The notes under the pieces: generated by a model
Told to the model about the DNA's origin: nothing
The model's database searches: none
What the model saw: only the letters and a program-made list of their open reading frames with translations
Shown: piece by piece, positions 49,871 through 57,460 of the stretch
How positions within the stretch are numbered: the first letter of the stretch is position 1
How the letters are laid out: the number at the start of each line of letters is the position of its first letter
Assembly: GCA_003281185.1 (NCBI GenBank)
Contig: QCCS01000006.1
Span: 1 to 64,000, forward strand
DNA length: 64,000 bases
Origin: Prochlorococcus sp. AG-347-M15
GTDB lineage: Bacteria; Cyanobacteriota; Cyanobacteriia; PCC-6307; Cyanobiaceae
Direction: 5' to 3'
Translations under genes and position numbers: made by a program

Positions 49871-50509
49871 ATGAAAGTTCAAATTAAGCCTAGTTTTCTA
49901 TTTCCAACACAGTTTTGGACTGCTGAACTAAATGAAAATGTAGAGCAATTACAAAAAGAGGCTTATTTAATAAAAAAAAATGATAAAGATGGTGTTATTA
50001 AGAGTAATTCTGGTTTTAAGGCATATCATTCAAAAGACATAAGAGATTTAAATAATCTTCCAGGAACCAATCAATTATTAAATCAAATTATTAGTGCAGT
50101 TAATGCAATTCATCAAATCAGTAGACAAGGTGACCTTCAATTAACAAATTTTTGGGTAAATATAAATGGAAAAGGTTCTTTTAATACGCCTCACACTCAT
50201 TCAGGCCTAACTTATTCAGGTGTATTTTTCATTAAAGTACCGAAAGAAATGAAAGGTGGAAGATTTCTTTTTTACAGGAATTTTAATGAAGCTGACTTCA
50301 TCTCCACAGAATATATGGGGCTTTTTAAAGAAGGATACAAAATGCAAGCATATGACTATCCTATTAATATAATTTTACCAAAAGAAAATATGCTAGTTGT
50401 TTTTCCTGCCTGGGTACCTCATGCAGTTGAGATTAATTTATCTGATGAAGAAAGGATAAGTCTTTCGTTTAATTTTAAATTAAATAGAACTTTCTCAAAG
50501 GTGAATTAA
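49871..50509 (+). CDS. 2OG-Fe(II) oxygenase-like protein
   Basis: A 212-residue protein of the putative 2OG-Fe(II) oxygenase group (TIGR02466-like) common in cyanophages and marine bacteria. TNFWVNINGKGSFNTPHTHSG has a candidate iron His, YSGVFFIKVP the strand after it, and VVFPAWVPHAVEI the second His; ERISLSFNF holds the 2-oxoglutarate Arg. Substrate unknown. Presence in the island beside phage-like genes suggests transfer. Confidence 0.8.
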   Translation: MKVQIKPSFLFPTQFWTAELNENVEQLQKEAYLIKKNDKDGVIKSNSGFKAYHSKDIRDLNNLPGTNQLLNQIISAVNAIHQISRQGDLQLTNFWVNINGKGSFNTPHTHSGLTYSGVFFIKVPKEMKGGRFLFYRNFNEADFISTEYMGLFKEGYKMQAYDYPINIILPKENMLVVFPAWVPHAVEINLSDEERISLSFNFKLNRTFSKVN

Positions 50510-50564
50510 TCCTTTTGGTTATTTTCTTATTGGTGAGTTTGTTGGCGGGGATTGAATTAAGATC

Positions 50565-51440
50565 CTAATCTGAGAAATTTGATGATTTGATAATTTCCCA
50601 TGCTTCTAAAGCAGTGTCTGCATATTCAAAAAGATTTAAGTCCTCATCTGCAATTAATCCAATATCAGCTAGATATTCTAAGTTTATTATCCTATCCCAA
50701 TACTCTCTACCAAAAAGTATTATTGGAATTTTAGTTTTCATGCCTGTTTGACAAAGTGTCAATAGTTCAAATAATTCATCTAGTGTTCCAAAACCCCCAG
50801 GAAAAAATACAGCGGCTACTGATCGCATAACAAAATGGATCTTTCTTAATGCAAAATAATTAAATTTAAAGCAAAGATTGGGAGTTATAAAAGCATTTGG
50901 TATTTGTTCATTAGGGAGACTGATATTTAACCCTATAGACTTACAATTTGCTTCAAATGCACCTCTATTCGCTGCTTCCATAATTCCTGGCCCCCCACCT
51001 GTTACAATCACGTGAGAATTGCAGTTTTTGTTTTGATTGCTAATTGAAGCAAGTTTGGAAAACTCCTTTGCAGATTGATAGTAATGACTCATTAGAAGCA
51101 AATTTTCTAATCTATTTAAATTTCGTTTAAGAAGTATCGATTTAGGATTTTTTTTAATTAACTCTTTTATATTTTCAATTCTCTTTTTTGTATTTGATTC
51201 TTCTGTGATGCATGCGCCTCCAAAAATAATTATGGTTGAAAGAATTTTATTTTCTTCAAGGATTAAATCTGGTTTAGTAATTTCAAGAAGCATTCTGACT
51301 CCACGCATTTCATTTCGGCTAAGTAAACCAATATCTTCTTGAGCCAATTTATAAGTATCAGAATTAATAATTAAATTCAGGTTTTTTAAATTATTAATTT
51401 TAGGCGACATATACTTTTTAGTTTTTTTCATTTCAAACAA
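50565..51440 (-). CDS. LOG-family protein (TIGR00730-like nucleotide phosphoribohydrolase)
   Basis: A 291-residue Rossmann-like protein. VTGGGPGIMEAANRGAFE near residue 147 and FFPGGFGTLDELFELLTLCQTG near 211 carry the PGG-x-GT-x-x-E motif of LOG proteins, which release the base from nucleoside 5'-monophosphates. An N-terminal extension of about 60 residues precedes the domain. Its start overlaps the cupin gene by eight bases, so the two form one unit. Confidence 0.85.
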   Translation of the reverse strand: MFEMKKTKKYMSPKINNLKNLNLIINSDTYKLAQEDIGLLSRNEMRGVRMLLEITKPDLILEENKILSTIIIFGGACITEESNTKKRIENIKELIKKNPKSILLKRNLNRLENLLLMSHYYQSAKEFSKLASISNQNKNCNSHVIVTGGGPGIMEAANRGAFEANCKSIGLNISLPNEQIPNAFITPNLCFKFNYFALRKIHFVMRSVAAVFFPGGFGTLDELFELLTLCQTGMKTKIPIILFGREYWDRIINLEYLADIGLIADEDLNLFEYADTALEAWEIIKSSNFSD

Positions 51441-51951
51441 GAGTTTTAACTTTTCTTTCTAGAGGATTAAAAAAGACTCTTTTGATTTTTTTATTTTCGT
51501 AAATCCAATAAACAGGTGGACTTTTTCTGGCCTTAATTAAATTAATTTTGTCTAATTTTTGTGGGATAAATTCTTTAGTAGCATCAAAAAATTTATCTCT
51601 TTTGGGTTGATTTAAAACAATACTACCTTCTTTCCCTGAGATTGATCTGTGATAAGTTCCTATAGGAATTTCTAATGCTCCCATAGATCTATTTAAATAA
51701 ATCACATGATGAGGTTCATCCCAGAAAGGATTTATTAAAAAAAATGTTCTTTCTCCTGTGATAACTAAATTGTGGTCAATTTGATGATTGTGAACATAGT
51801 ATTGCTCATCTTTTAAATCATCTGGAGGAGAGATAGCTTTCCCAGAATGGATCACAACATCAGAACCATTAGAACTATCTATGCCTGCATCGAAGAATGT
51901 AACTTTTGAAGTCTCTCTAAAAACATTTATTGGGAAGAATCTTAATTCCAT
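51433..51951 (-). CDS. cupin-like protein
   Basis: A 172-residue protein. The middle YVHNHQIDHNLVITGERTFFLIN, then IPIGTYHRSISGKEGSIVLNQP, has the two-motif layout of a cupin related to RmlC-type sugar epimerases (His in HNHQIDH and in YHRS). Exact activity unknown. It precedes the LOG gene with an eight-base overlap. Confidence 0.65.
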   Translation of the reverse strand: MELRFFPINVFRETSKVTFFDAGIDSSNGSDVVIHSGKAISPPDDLKDEQYYVHNHQIDHNLVITGERTFFLINPFWDEPHHVIYLNRSMGALEIPIGTYHRSISGKEGSIVLNQPKRDKFFDATKEFIPQKLDKINLIKARKSPPVYWIYENKKIKRVFFNPLERKVKTLV

Positions 51952-52028
51952 GGTACAAACTCCCTTTTTGAAAATTTATAAATACAAAAAAATGTATTTA
52001 CTTTTTAAAAATAACTATTTATTGATGT

Positions 52029-52175
52029 TTAATTGCAACAAACCAAGCAATCTTCTTGATTTGGATAATCAGTGCATTCTTTATTTAAAATTTCTTCCAA
52101 AAAATCTACTTTCTTAACATAATCAAGATCTTTTAATTCTTTGTTTGGAACCGTGAATTGTGTTTGTAGTTTCAT
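52029..52175 (-). CDS. Cys-rich microprotein, EC-x9-C-x3-CD family, member 2
   Basis: A 48-residue protein after CTAGGAGAAC: KLQTQFTVPNKELKDLDYVK, ending NKECTDYPNQEDCLVCCN. It matches member 1 at both ends (K-L-x3-FT; E-C-x4-P-x4-C-L-V). Four cysteines. It is second in a two-gene unit with a 33-residue membrane protein. Confidence 0.72.
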   Translation of the reverse strand: MKLQTQFTVPNKELKDLDYVKKVDFLEEILNKECTDYPNQEDCLVCCN

Positions 52176-52190
52176 TTTTTGTTCTCCTAG

Positions 52191-52292
52191 TTAATACTGT
52201 TTTTTGAATCCATTCCAAGTTTGAGAAAACCTTAATCCCAAATAAGAAATTAAAATTGTCCAAAATAAAATCTCTATACCTAAATTAGTCAT
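52191..52292 (-). CDS. tiny membrane protein
   Basis: A 33-residue protein with a very strong AGGAGG eight bases before the ATG at 52292: TNLGIEILFWTILISYLGLRF then SQTWNGFKKQY. One membrane helix. The gene for Cys microprotein member 2 follows 15 bp downstream. Confidence 0.6.
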   Translation of the reverse strand: MTNLGIEILFWTILISYLGLRFSQTWNGFKKQY

Positions 52293-52377
52293 TTGCTTGG
52301 CCTCCTTTCTATCTGATTATTCTTTAGTACGGGTATTATGTAAAAATCAAGCGTAAGAATACCTAAAAGTTAAATTT

Positions 52378-52530
52378 TTAATCACAAAAAATCTTGCAAT
52401 GGTTTTTACTCGGATGTTCTGCACATTCTTTATTCCAATAAGCTTTAATTTCTTTGAGCTTATTGTCATATGAAAGGTCTTTTTTATCCAAATTAATTTC
52501 TTGGATAGTAAATGTGTCATTTAGTGCCAT
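52378..52530 (-). CDS. Cys-rich microprotein, EC-x9-C-x3-CD family, member 3
   Basis: A 50-residue protein; the ATG at 52530 is chosen over one 35 codons upstream because ALNDTFTI aligns with the starts of members 1 and 2 and AGGGTAAGTCTT precedes it. It ends YWNKECAEHPSKNHCKIFCD, very close to member 1. The CCGTAC/GTTCCTC-type box lies 68 bp upstream at 52599-52623. Confidence 0.75.
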   Translation of the reverse strand: MALNDTFTIQEINLDKKDLSYDNKLKEIKAYWNKECAEHPSKNHCKIFCD

Positions 52531-52598
52531 AAGACTTACCCTTTGACTACACATATGTTCTAATTCATTTAAATAGTAAATTTCAAGTTTTATGTGTG

Positions 52599-52623
52599 CG
52601 GTTAGAGGAACAAAATTGTACGG
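52599..52623 (-). promoter_or_regulatory. shared CCGTAC/GTTCCTC box, third copy
   Basis: Minus strand CCGTACAATTTTGTTCCTC then TAACCGCACACAT, against CCGTACCTAAATGTTCCTC and AAACCGCACACAT at 47.66 kb. The hairpin part of the larger block is missing here. Confidence 0.55.
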
Positions 52624-52768
52624 ATTAAGGATCAAAAAAAAATCTCAAATTATGAATAATTGCAGGGAAAATATCTTCAAAAAAATTATTCCAAATTTAA
52701 AAAAATTTGTATAAATTTTGCTTAGCAATTATATTCTCTTAATAACTTCTTACGTCTGCTATTAGCTA

Positions 52769-52894
52769 TCATTCATCTAATCTATCTGCATATTCTCTTA
52801 AAATCTCAGCCATCTTCTGAGGTGGAATTTCTTGTTGATATTCTCTACATAAATCAAAAAATTTATCCAAAAAATCTTTCATTGAAGATGACAT
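52769..52894 (-). CDS. small hypothetical protein of the micro-operon
   Basis: A 41-residue soluble helical protein: SSSMKDFLDKFFDLCREYQ, then PPQKMAEILREYADRLDE. Acidic, one Cys. Fourth gene of the minus-strand unit at 53245-52769, five bases after the preceding stop. Confidence 0.55.
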   Translation of the reverse strand: MSSSMKDFLDKFFDLCREYQQEIPPQKMAEILREYADRLDE

Positions 52895-52899
52895 AAAAA

Positions 52900-52995
52900 T
52901 TAGCGTTTCATTTTAAAAGTAAAGTATGCAAACCCACCAAGCAATAAAAGACTCACAACCCCATAAGTAATTGCTATGCCGTAAATGTATGTCAT
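52900..52995 (-). CDS. tiny membrane protein of the micro-operon
   Basis: A 31-residue protein with one helix: TYIYGIAITYGVVSLLLLGG then FAYFTFKMKR. Its ATG overlaps the preceding stop as ATGA. Confidence 0.55.
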   Translation of the reverse strand: MTYIYGIAITYGVVSLLLLGGFAYFTFKMKR

Positions 52996-53132
52996 TTATT
53001 TATAAAGACATAAGCAGAATATAAATAAACTAAGAAAACTCCAATAGCAATGGAACTTCCATAAATAAGAAAGTTCCAAAATCTATATAAGTTAGGTTTT
53101 TTAAATTCTTTTTCTTCTTCTTTAGTAATCAT
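52992..53132 (-). CDS. tiny membrane protein of the micro-operon
   Basis: A 46-residue protein: charged start ITKEEEKEFKKPNLYRFWN, then one helix FLIYGSSIAIGVFLVYLYSA. ATGA overlaps with the genes on both sides. Confidence 0.58.
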   Translation of the reverse strand: MITKEEEKEFKKPNLYRFWNFLIYGSSIAIGVFLVYLYSAYVFINK

Positions 53133-53245
53133 TTATTTTCTTTTTCTTTTCTGGCAGCATTACCTTTTGCTCTTAATACCAAAGTTATCGTAAGGGCAGC
53201 GCTTAATATCACAGCATCAATTAATAGGTGCGGGGAAATATTCAT
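53129..53245 (-). CDS. tiny membrane protein of the micro-operon
   Basis: A 38-residue protein: NISPHLLIDAVILSAALTIT then LVLRAKGNAARKEKENK, one helix and a basic tail. First clear gene of the unit; a 10-codon ORF at 53274-53242 (ALIISLFSL) overlaps its start as ATGA and may be a leader. Confidence 0.55.
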   Translation of the reverse strand: MNISPHLLIDAVILSAALTITLVLRAKGNAARKEKENK

Positions 53246-53305
53246 AAGCTAAAAAGAGAAATAATAAGAGCCATTATCTTTTCAGCAATGAATCTATTAA
53301 ATATT

Positions 53306-53349
53306 AAAAAGAGGGGTTTATACCTTTAAGTTTAAATCGACTGTCAATC
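53306..53349 (-). repeat. terminator-like leader repeat, copy 4 (degraded)
   Basis: Minus strand ATTGACAGTCGATTTAAACT then AAAGGTATAAACCCCTCTTTTT. The flank is well kept, the stem is weakened. It lies upstream of the micro-operon and downstream of the gene at 53395. Confidence 0.6.
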
Positions 53350-53394
53350 ACTGTCTATTTTAGCTTTTTAGTCTATCTTAAAAAGGTATTTTAT

Positions 53395-53550
53395 TTAACC
53401 AGAGCAAGAGAAGGCACCTGTAAGAATATTTTTAAAAATTGGTGCTTGACCCAATGCGTACAAAAAGAAAGTTGATGATGCAAGAGTAATAGCTATTTTG
53501 GAAAGTCTATTAAGTTTTAAATTTGAGACTTTTGCAAATGCAGAATTCAT
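53395..53550 (-). CDS. small membrane protein
   Basis: A 51-residue protein, ATG at 53550: NSAFAKVSNLKLNRLSKIAI, then TLASSTFFLYALGQAP, ending TGAFSCSG. One hydrophobic helix in the middle after a basic N-terminus. Not recognised. Confidence 0.5.
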   Translation of the reverse strand: MNSAFAKVSNLKLNRLSKIAITLASSTFFLYALGQAPIFKNILTGAFSCSG

Positions 53551-53636
53551 TTTTTGCTTGATTTAATGAACTTATAATAGCTGCATAAATTAAATATTCA
53601 GCATCAAAATTTACCAAAGAATAATTTTATTGCGCC

Positions 53637-53832
53637 TTATTTTTCAGTTTGCATTTTTACGAGTTCAAATTCTTTTTTAGAAACTACTCTAATTTTATAT
53701 ACTGGATATCTTGTCTTAAACCATTTATTGATAGAAATAGCTACTCCTTTTAAATCTTGGGCAAAAAATATTGACCCATAAAATCTTAGTTTTAAATTCT
53801 TTGAAGAATTCCCAACTTGTAGGGGAAGCCAT
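53637..53832 (-). pseudogene. possible frameshifted small gene
   Basis: From the ATG at 53832 the frame reads ASPTSWEFFKEFKTKILWV and stops after 35 codons. In another frame the same DNA reads LRFYGSIFFAQDLKGVAISI then NKWFKTRYPVYKIRVVSKKE, ending at 53637, with no start codon. A frameshift in an ancestral ~60-residue gene would explain both. Confidence 0.35.
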
Positions 53833-54804
53833 TAAAAATCTAAAATGAAAAAATATATAATTGTTGAAAAAAAATAAAAATCGACTTATGTGTTTCATTA
53901 TTTCAAACTTATTTAATGAGAGGATTTATTTGAAGATATAGGGTTTTCATAAAGTGGTAATAACAAACTTTAAACAAAAGATCTAAATCAATTTTTACCC
54001 TTTATGAAAGTATCACTTTTATTTTAGAACTATTTCAAATTAAAAAAATATCTTCGGAAAGAAGGGGCCAATAAATTGACCCCTCTTGGTGAAACTCTTC
54101 CAAAGAAACACCATTAAAATCTTACTCTGAAAGATGCAAAGTTAAACAAAATAAAAATCAAGATTAACAGCTGCATAATGATTTGCAATAGAGATACTTA
54201 ACCAAATTAAATCAAATTAAATCAAATAAGTTTTCAATGTTCAGTAAGCTATTAATTTAAATATTAAAACCTTCAAATAAAAATCTTCTAAATTCAAGAA
54301 AAACTTTTGATTGAATTAGATGAAACTTCTACAGATACAATTGATTCGCCATAATGAGATTCGGCTGATCTTATTAGTAACCAGTAAAAAAAATTAATTA
54401 AAGCTTTCTCCACGAGGATTTAGTAACTAATTTTAAGTAACCTCATAATTTTTGTAATAACAATATACAAAATAAATTTATCAAGCAATAAAGATATTTA
54501 TCTAATAAAAGCATAGATTCATATTAATTAAAAAAAATTTGCATTTATAGGCTTTAGTCCGTTCTATTTTTTTAGCAAAAGAAAAATTGTACCGTAAAGT
54601 AACTATATTACTTAGTGACTATAGTAGATTATGAATTAGCCTTTATTTGTTATTAAGATCAAAATATCTGAGCATAAGTTATTGCTATAAAGTGTATAAG
54701 CATGCTACGAGACTTTAGTTATATCAATAGATTCGGTATTTTTACTCATTGATATATTCATTCTTAGGATAATATTATTGTCGTTGTCTATAGAGGGTTT
54801 AATT
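53833..54804. other. long gene-free stretch
   Basis: About 970 bp, very AT-rich. A GC-richer segment at 54061-54112 can pair as GGGG-C-CAA / TTG-A-CCCC followed by TTGG/CCAA and GGTG/CACC, possibly an RNA. AGCTGCATAATG at 54169-54180 equals the start region of DUF4278 copy 1 and may be a relic. No convincing protein gene. Confidence 0.4.
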
Positions 54805-55008
54805 TTGAAAAAAATAATTAAATTTTTTGAACTATTTAAGAGAAGAATTGAAATTCTAGAGGCAGAGGCTGAATTAAAATTTATATTGGAAAATTAATAA
54901 AAGGGATTCCCACATTGCCCCATTTGTGCAGTTTTAGCATTTATTTCTTTTTTTATTGGAATTACTACTAATAGTCATATGTTCTTTATTCTTCTAGGAT
55001 GTTTATAA
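54805..55008 (+). pseudogene. small gene broken by tandem in-frame stops
   Basis: TTG start after AGAGGG; 30 codons KKIIKFFELFKRRIEILEAE.. ending ..FILEN, then TAA TAA (54895-54900), then in the same frame KGFPHCPICAVLAFISFFIG and more to 55008. The second part has a HCPIC motif and one membrane helix but no start codon. Read as a single ancestral ~67-residue gene now interrupted; the first part alone may still be expressed. Confidence 0.45.
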
Positions 55009-55052
55009 GAGCAGAATACAATCTTAATATAAAGTTTATTTCCTATTAATAG

Positions 55053-55081
55053 TTGACATCTAAGTATAAATACTTTATAAA
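55053..55081 (+). promoter_or_regulatory. sigma-70 promoter of DUF4278 microgene, copy 2
   Basis: TTGACA (55053-55058), 17 bp, TATAAA (55076-55081); identical boxes and spacing to copy 1 at 44038. Confidence 0.8.
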
Positions 55082-55185
55082 TAAAGTGTAGTAAATACTA
55101 CAAAATCGTCCGATCTACCATTTGATAGACCGCAGTACGACTCAAGCCATAGGACGGGGACTTGAGCAAATTAAGGAGCTGCATC
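55082..55185 (+). promoter_or_regulatory. structured leader of DUF4278 microgene, copy 2
   Basis: Pairings as in copy 1; the third helix is CTCAAG/CTTGAG (55141-55146 with 55161-55166), where copy 1 has ATCAAG/CTTGAT: a compensated A-T to C-G change. CGTCC (55107-55111) and GGACG (55152-55156) are unchanged. Confidence 0.62.
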
Positions 55186-55287
55186 ATGGTAAACATGTAT
55201 TTCAATGGAAAGTCATTCGTATATTGTAGAAAACACGAAGAAAAGGTAATAAAGCTTATTTATAGAGGATCTAGTTACTTAAAGTAA
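55186..55287 (+). CDS. DUF4278-like microprotein, copy 2
   Basis: A 33-residue protein after AAGGAGCTGCATC: VNMYFNGKSFVYCRKHEEK then VIKLIYRGSSYLK. Same motif and length as copy 1; differences are mostly conservative. Confidence 0.75.
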   Translation: MVNMYFNGKSFVYCRKHEEKVIKLIYRGSSYLK

Positions 55288-55547
55288 TACTTTAAATTTC
55301 TTTTTTATATCTAATAAAAATTTATTTAATAAAAACTTTAAAATTTTTAATTATCCTTTGCCATACAAGACAAACGAATGAACTAACCAGATTACCAAAA
55401 ACGAATTTTATATATAAAGAGTTTGTAGGAGAGAACATCAGAGCACTTTTAATAAATCTAATAAATAAGTATTTGAAGGTTTTTAGTCTGCATAAGTTGC
55501 TTTAATAAAATTATTGCTATTAATTGATATAGAGATTTTTATTACTA

Positions 55548-55637
55548 ATGCCATTAGACTTATTTTTAATGAACATGTGTGTTGTTGTAATTGCTTTATT
55601 GATAAGAAGAGAAATTAAACTTAAAAAAGCTAGGTAA
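55548..55637 (+). CDS. possible tiny membrane protein
   Basis: A 29-residue ORF: PLDLFLMNMCVVVIALLIRR then EIKLKKAR. One helix with a positive C-terminal end. No clear ribosome-binding site. Confidence 0.35.
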   Translation: MPLDLFLMNMCVVVIALLIRREIKLKKAR

Positions 55638-55834
55638 TTTTATTATTCATCAAATTTTTAAAAAAAGATTGTGCATTTATTTAAGTTTTTTAACTCAGTA
55701 TTTATTAATACCTTATAAGAAAAACTAATTACTAAGATATTTTTTTCCTATTTAAAAATCTATATATTCGTATATTTCGTAACGAGAAATTAATTTAGAA
55801 ATAACTAATTTGTTAAAAGATTTTTTAAAAGGTT

Positions 55835-55891
55835 ATGCAACCTATTCCTGAAGAACTTTACAAAAAAATAGTTGAGAGTTCTAAAAAATGA
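55835..55891 (+). CDS. possible 18-residue peptide
   Basis: After AAAAGG: QPIPEELYKKIVESSKK. Its stop overlaps the start of the next ORF as ATGA. Speculative. Confidence 0.25.
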   Translation: MQPIPEELYKKIVESSKK

Positions 55892-55962
55892 GTAATTTAC
55901 TAATTGCTTTATTAGCTTTAGATATAGGTGTTAGTCTCTCTAAAGTTTTTATTTTTACCTGA
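55888..55962 (+). CDS. possible 24-residue membrane peptide
   Basis: SNLLIALLALDIGVSLSKV then FIFT; hydrophobic. Coupled to the preceding ORF by ATGA. Speculative. Confidence 0.28.
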   Translation: MSNLLIALLALDIGVSLSKVFIFT

Positions 55963-56042
55963 AAATCAAATTACTTAGCAAAAAAGAAGCAATTGTTTCT
56001 AAAAAAAAGAAATAGTTATTGTGTTTTCTTTATTTGAAGTAT

Positions 56043-56132
56043 TTATTTTATGAAATTTAAAATTGAACCAATAAAGGAGCTACCAACGAGAAGTAAGACC
56101 ATTAAAAGGGCTATTAACTTCGCTAGTCTCAT
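56043..56132 (-). CDS. tiny membrane or secreted protein
   Basis: A 29-residue protein, ATG at 56132: RLAKLIALLMVLLLVGSSFI then GSILNFIK. A basic start and one helix. Such peptides recur in picocyanobacteria as far as I recall; function unknown. Confidence 0.5.
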   Translation of the reverse strand: MRLAKLIALLMVLLLVGSSFIGSILNFIK

Positions 56133-56490
56133 AAAGATAAATCCGAATTTCCTGTAGATCTCTTTATCCAGTGAATTTTCCAAATATTATTTACTTTTTT
56201 AAAAGTTGAATTAACTGTTAGTAAGTCGTCATAAGTACCCCTTTGTAAGAAAATTTTGAACCTATTGTAAAAATGCACATTACTATATTTTCGCTTTAAA
56301 ATTTGAATCGGTGAATTTTGATTATTTATGCCTTTTCTTGAACTATATCACCAATAATCATTATCGTTCATATAAACCAAAGGAAGTAACCCCTCTTGTT
56401 TAGATTTTTTTTAATGTATAAATTGGAATGAGGTTATTTTAAAAAAAATTCGTTAGGATGTTCGAAAGAAATAGATTTTTAATGTAGATC
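56133..56490. other. gene-free stretch
   Basis: About 360 bp, AT-rich, no supported gene or clear structure. Confidence 0.5.
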
Positions 56491-56613
56491 ATGATCAATT
56501 CAATAAACAAATTATTGCCTGTTGGTAGAAAGTTGAAAAAATATTTGCCTTTTTTTATTGGATTTAAATTACTTACATTTACAGGCTTTATTACTTATTT
56601 AATGAATCGCTAA
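56491..56613 (+). CDS. small membrane protein
   Basis: A 40-residue protein: INSINKLLPVGRKLKKYLPF then FIGFKLLTFTGFITYLMNR. Basic N-terminal half, one helix. Not recognised. Confidence 0.45.
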   Translation: MINSINKLLPVGRKLKKYLPFFIGFKLLTFTGFITYLMNR

Positions 56614-56654
56614 TTGATATACCCTAAAAAAAAGTTTAACTAAATTAAAATCTA

Positions 56655-56849
56655 GTGAATAAAGAAGAACGAATAAAAAGATTTAAGTCCATGTCAAGTA
56701 TCCAAAGACAAGAATTGATATTAAAGAAGATGAAAGAGAAAGGTATAGAGGTAGGAAGCGGAATTCTTAATTAAAAATACGATAGCGAAGAGGTTTATGA
56801 GTTAATTCTTATTGCGAATTGCTTCCCAGAATTAAGAGAAAAAAAATAA
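56655..56849 (+). pseudogene. small gene interrupted by an in-frame TAA
   Basis: GTG start: NKEERIKRFKSMSSIQRQEL then ILKKMKEKGIEVGSGILN, stop TAA at 56772-56774, and in the same frame KYDSEEVYELILIANCFPEL then REKK to 56849. The joined product would be a helical ~64-residue protein. The first 39 residues may still be made. Confidence 0.5.
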
Positions 56850-56881
56850 AAAAAATATTTGGGATTCTTTAATTTAGTTAT

Positions 56882-57262
56882 TCATTTTGGTTCCCTTAAA
56901 GCAGCAATAATTAATCCACCTATCAATCCGAGATTCATAAAAACTGCTCTTTGATGGAAAGGGAATACATGAAAAATTATTGTTGTTGGAATAAGAAATA
57001 GTAATAAAAAGACTGAACCGATTTTTTGTCTGTCTCCAAATATAAAAAATCCAGAACCCAAGATAAGACAAATAATTGCTCCAACTAGAAGAATAGATGA
57101 AATTTGTTCAGGAATGCCTTTTGAAGAAATATATTTGACTGTTCTTTCAAAATTGTTTATTTTGTCAGGTATGGATGAGATGAATATTGCTGAAATTGAT
57201 AATCTTGAAAAAAAATCTAAAAAAGATTTGATACTTTTATTTTTCAAAAAAGAATTTTTCAT
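56882..57262 (-). CDS. DoxX-family membrane protein
   Basis: A 126-residue protein with four hydrophobic segments. RLSISAIFISSIPDKINNFERTV is the DoxX start, LLVGAIICLILGSGFFIFG and LLLFLIPTTIIFHVFPFH the middle, and NLGLIGGLIIAAL the end. DoxX proteins are four-helix membrane proteins sometimes linked to thiol or redox stress. No neighbour gives further hints. Confidence 0.82.
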   Translation of the reverse strand: MKNSFLKNKSIKSFLDFFSRLSISAIFISSIPDKINNFERTVKYISSKGIPEQISSILLVGAIICLILGSGFFIFGDRQKIGSVFLLLFLIPTTIIFHVFPFHQRAVFMNLGLIGGLIIAALREPK

Positions 57263-57460
57263 AATTTTATTATAAGAATAAAAATTTATGCTTTTGATAA
57301 CTAGTTAATTTTTCCAAAATACATTTAAATTTTTCTTAAAGAGGTTTAGCTCAATTAATAGAAATCTTTTTAATTAATTTGAATCTTTTTAAGGTAATTA
57401 ATAGTAATTTATGAATTGTCTTTTTATATTTGTGAAAGCATAAATCTTATTAAAATAAAA

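Noticed and set aside
54320..54397. 25-codon plus-strand ORF (MKLLQIQLIRHNEIRL..)
   Set aside because: No ribosome-binding site, no paralogue and no coding signal beyond an open frame.
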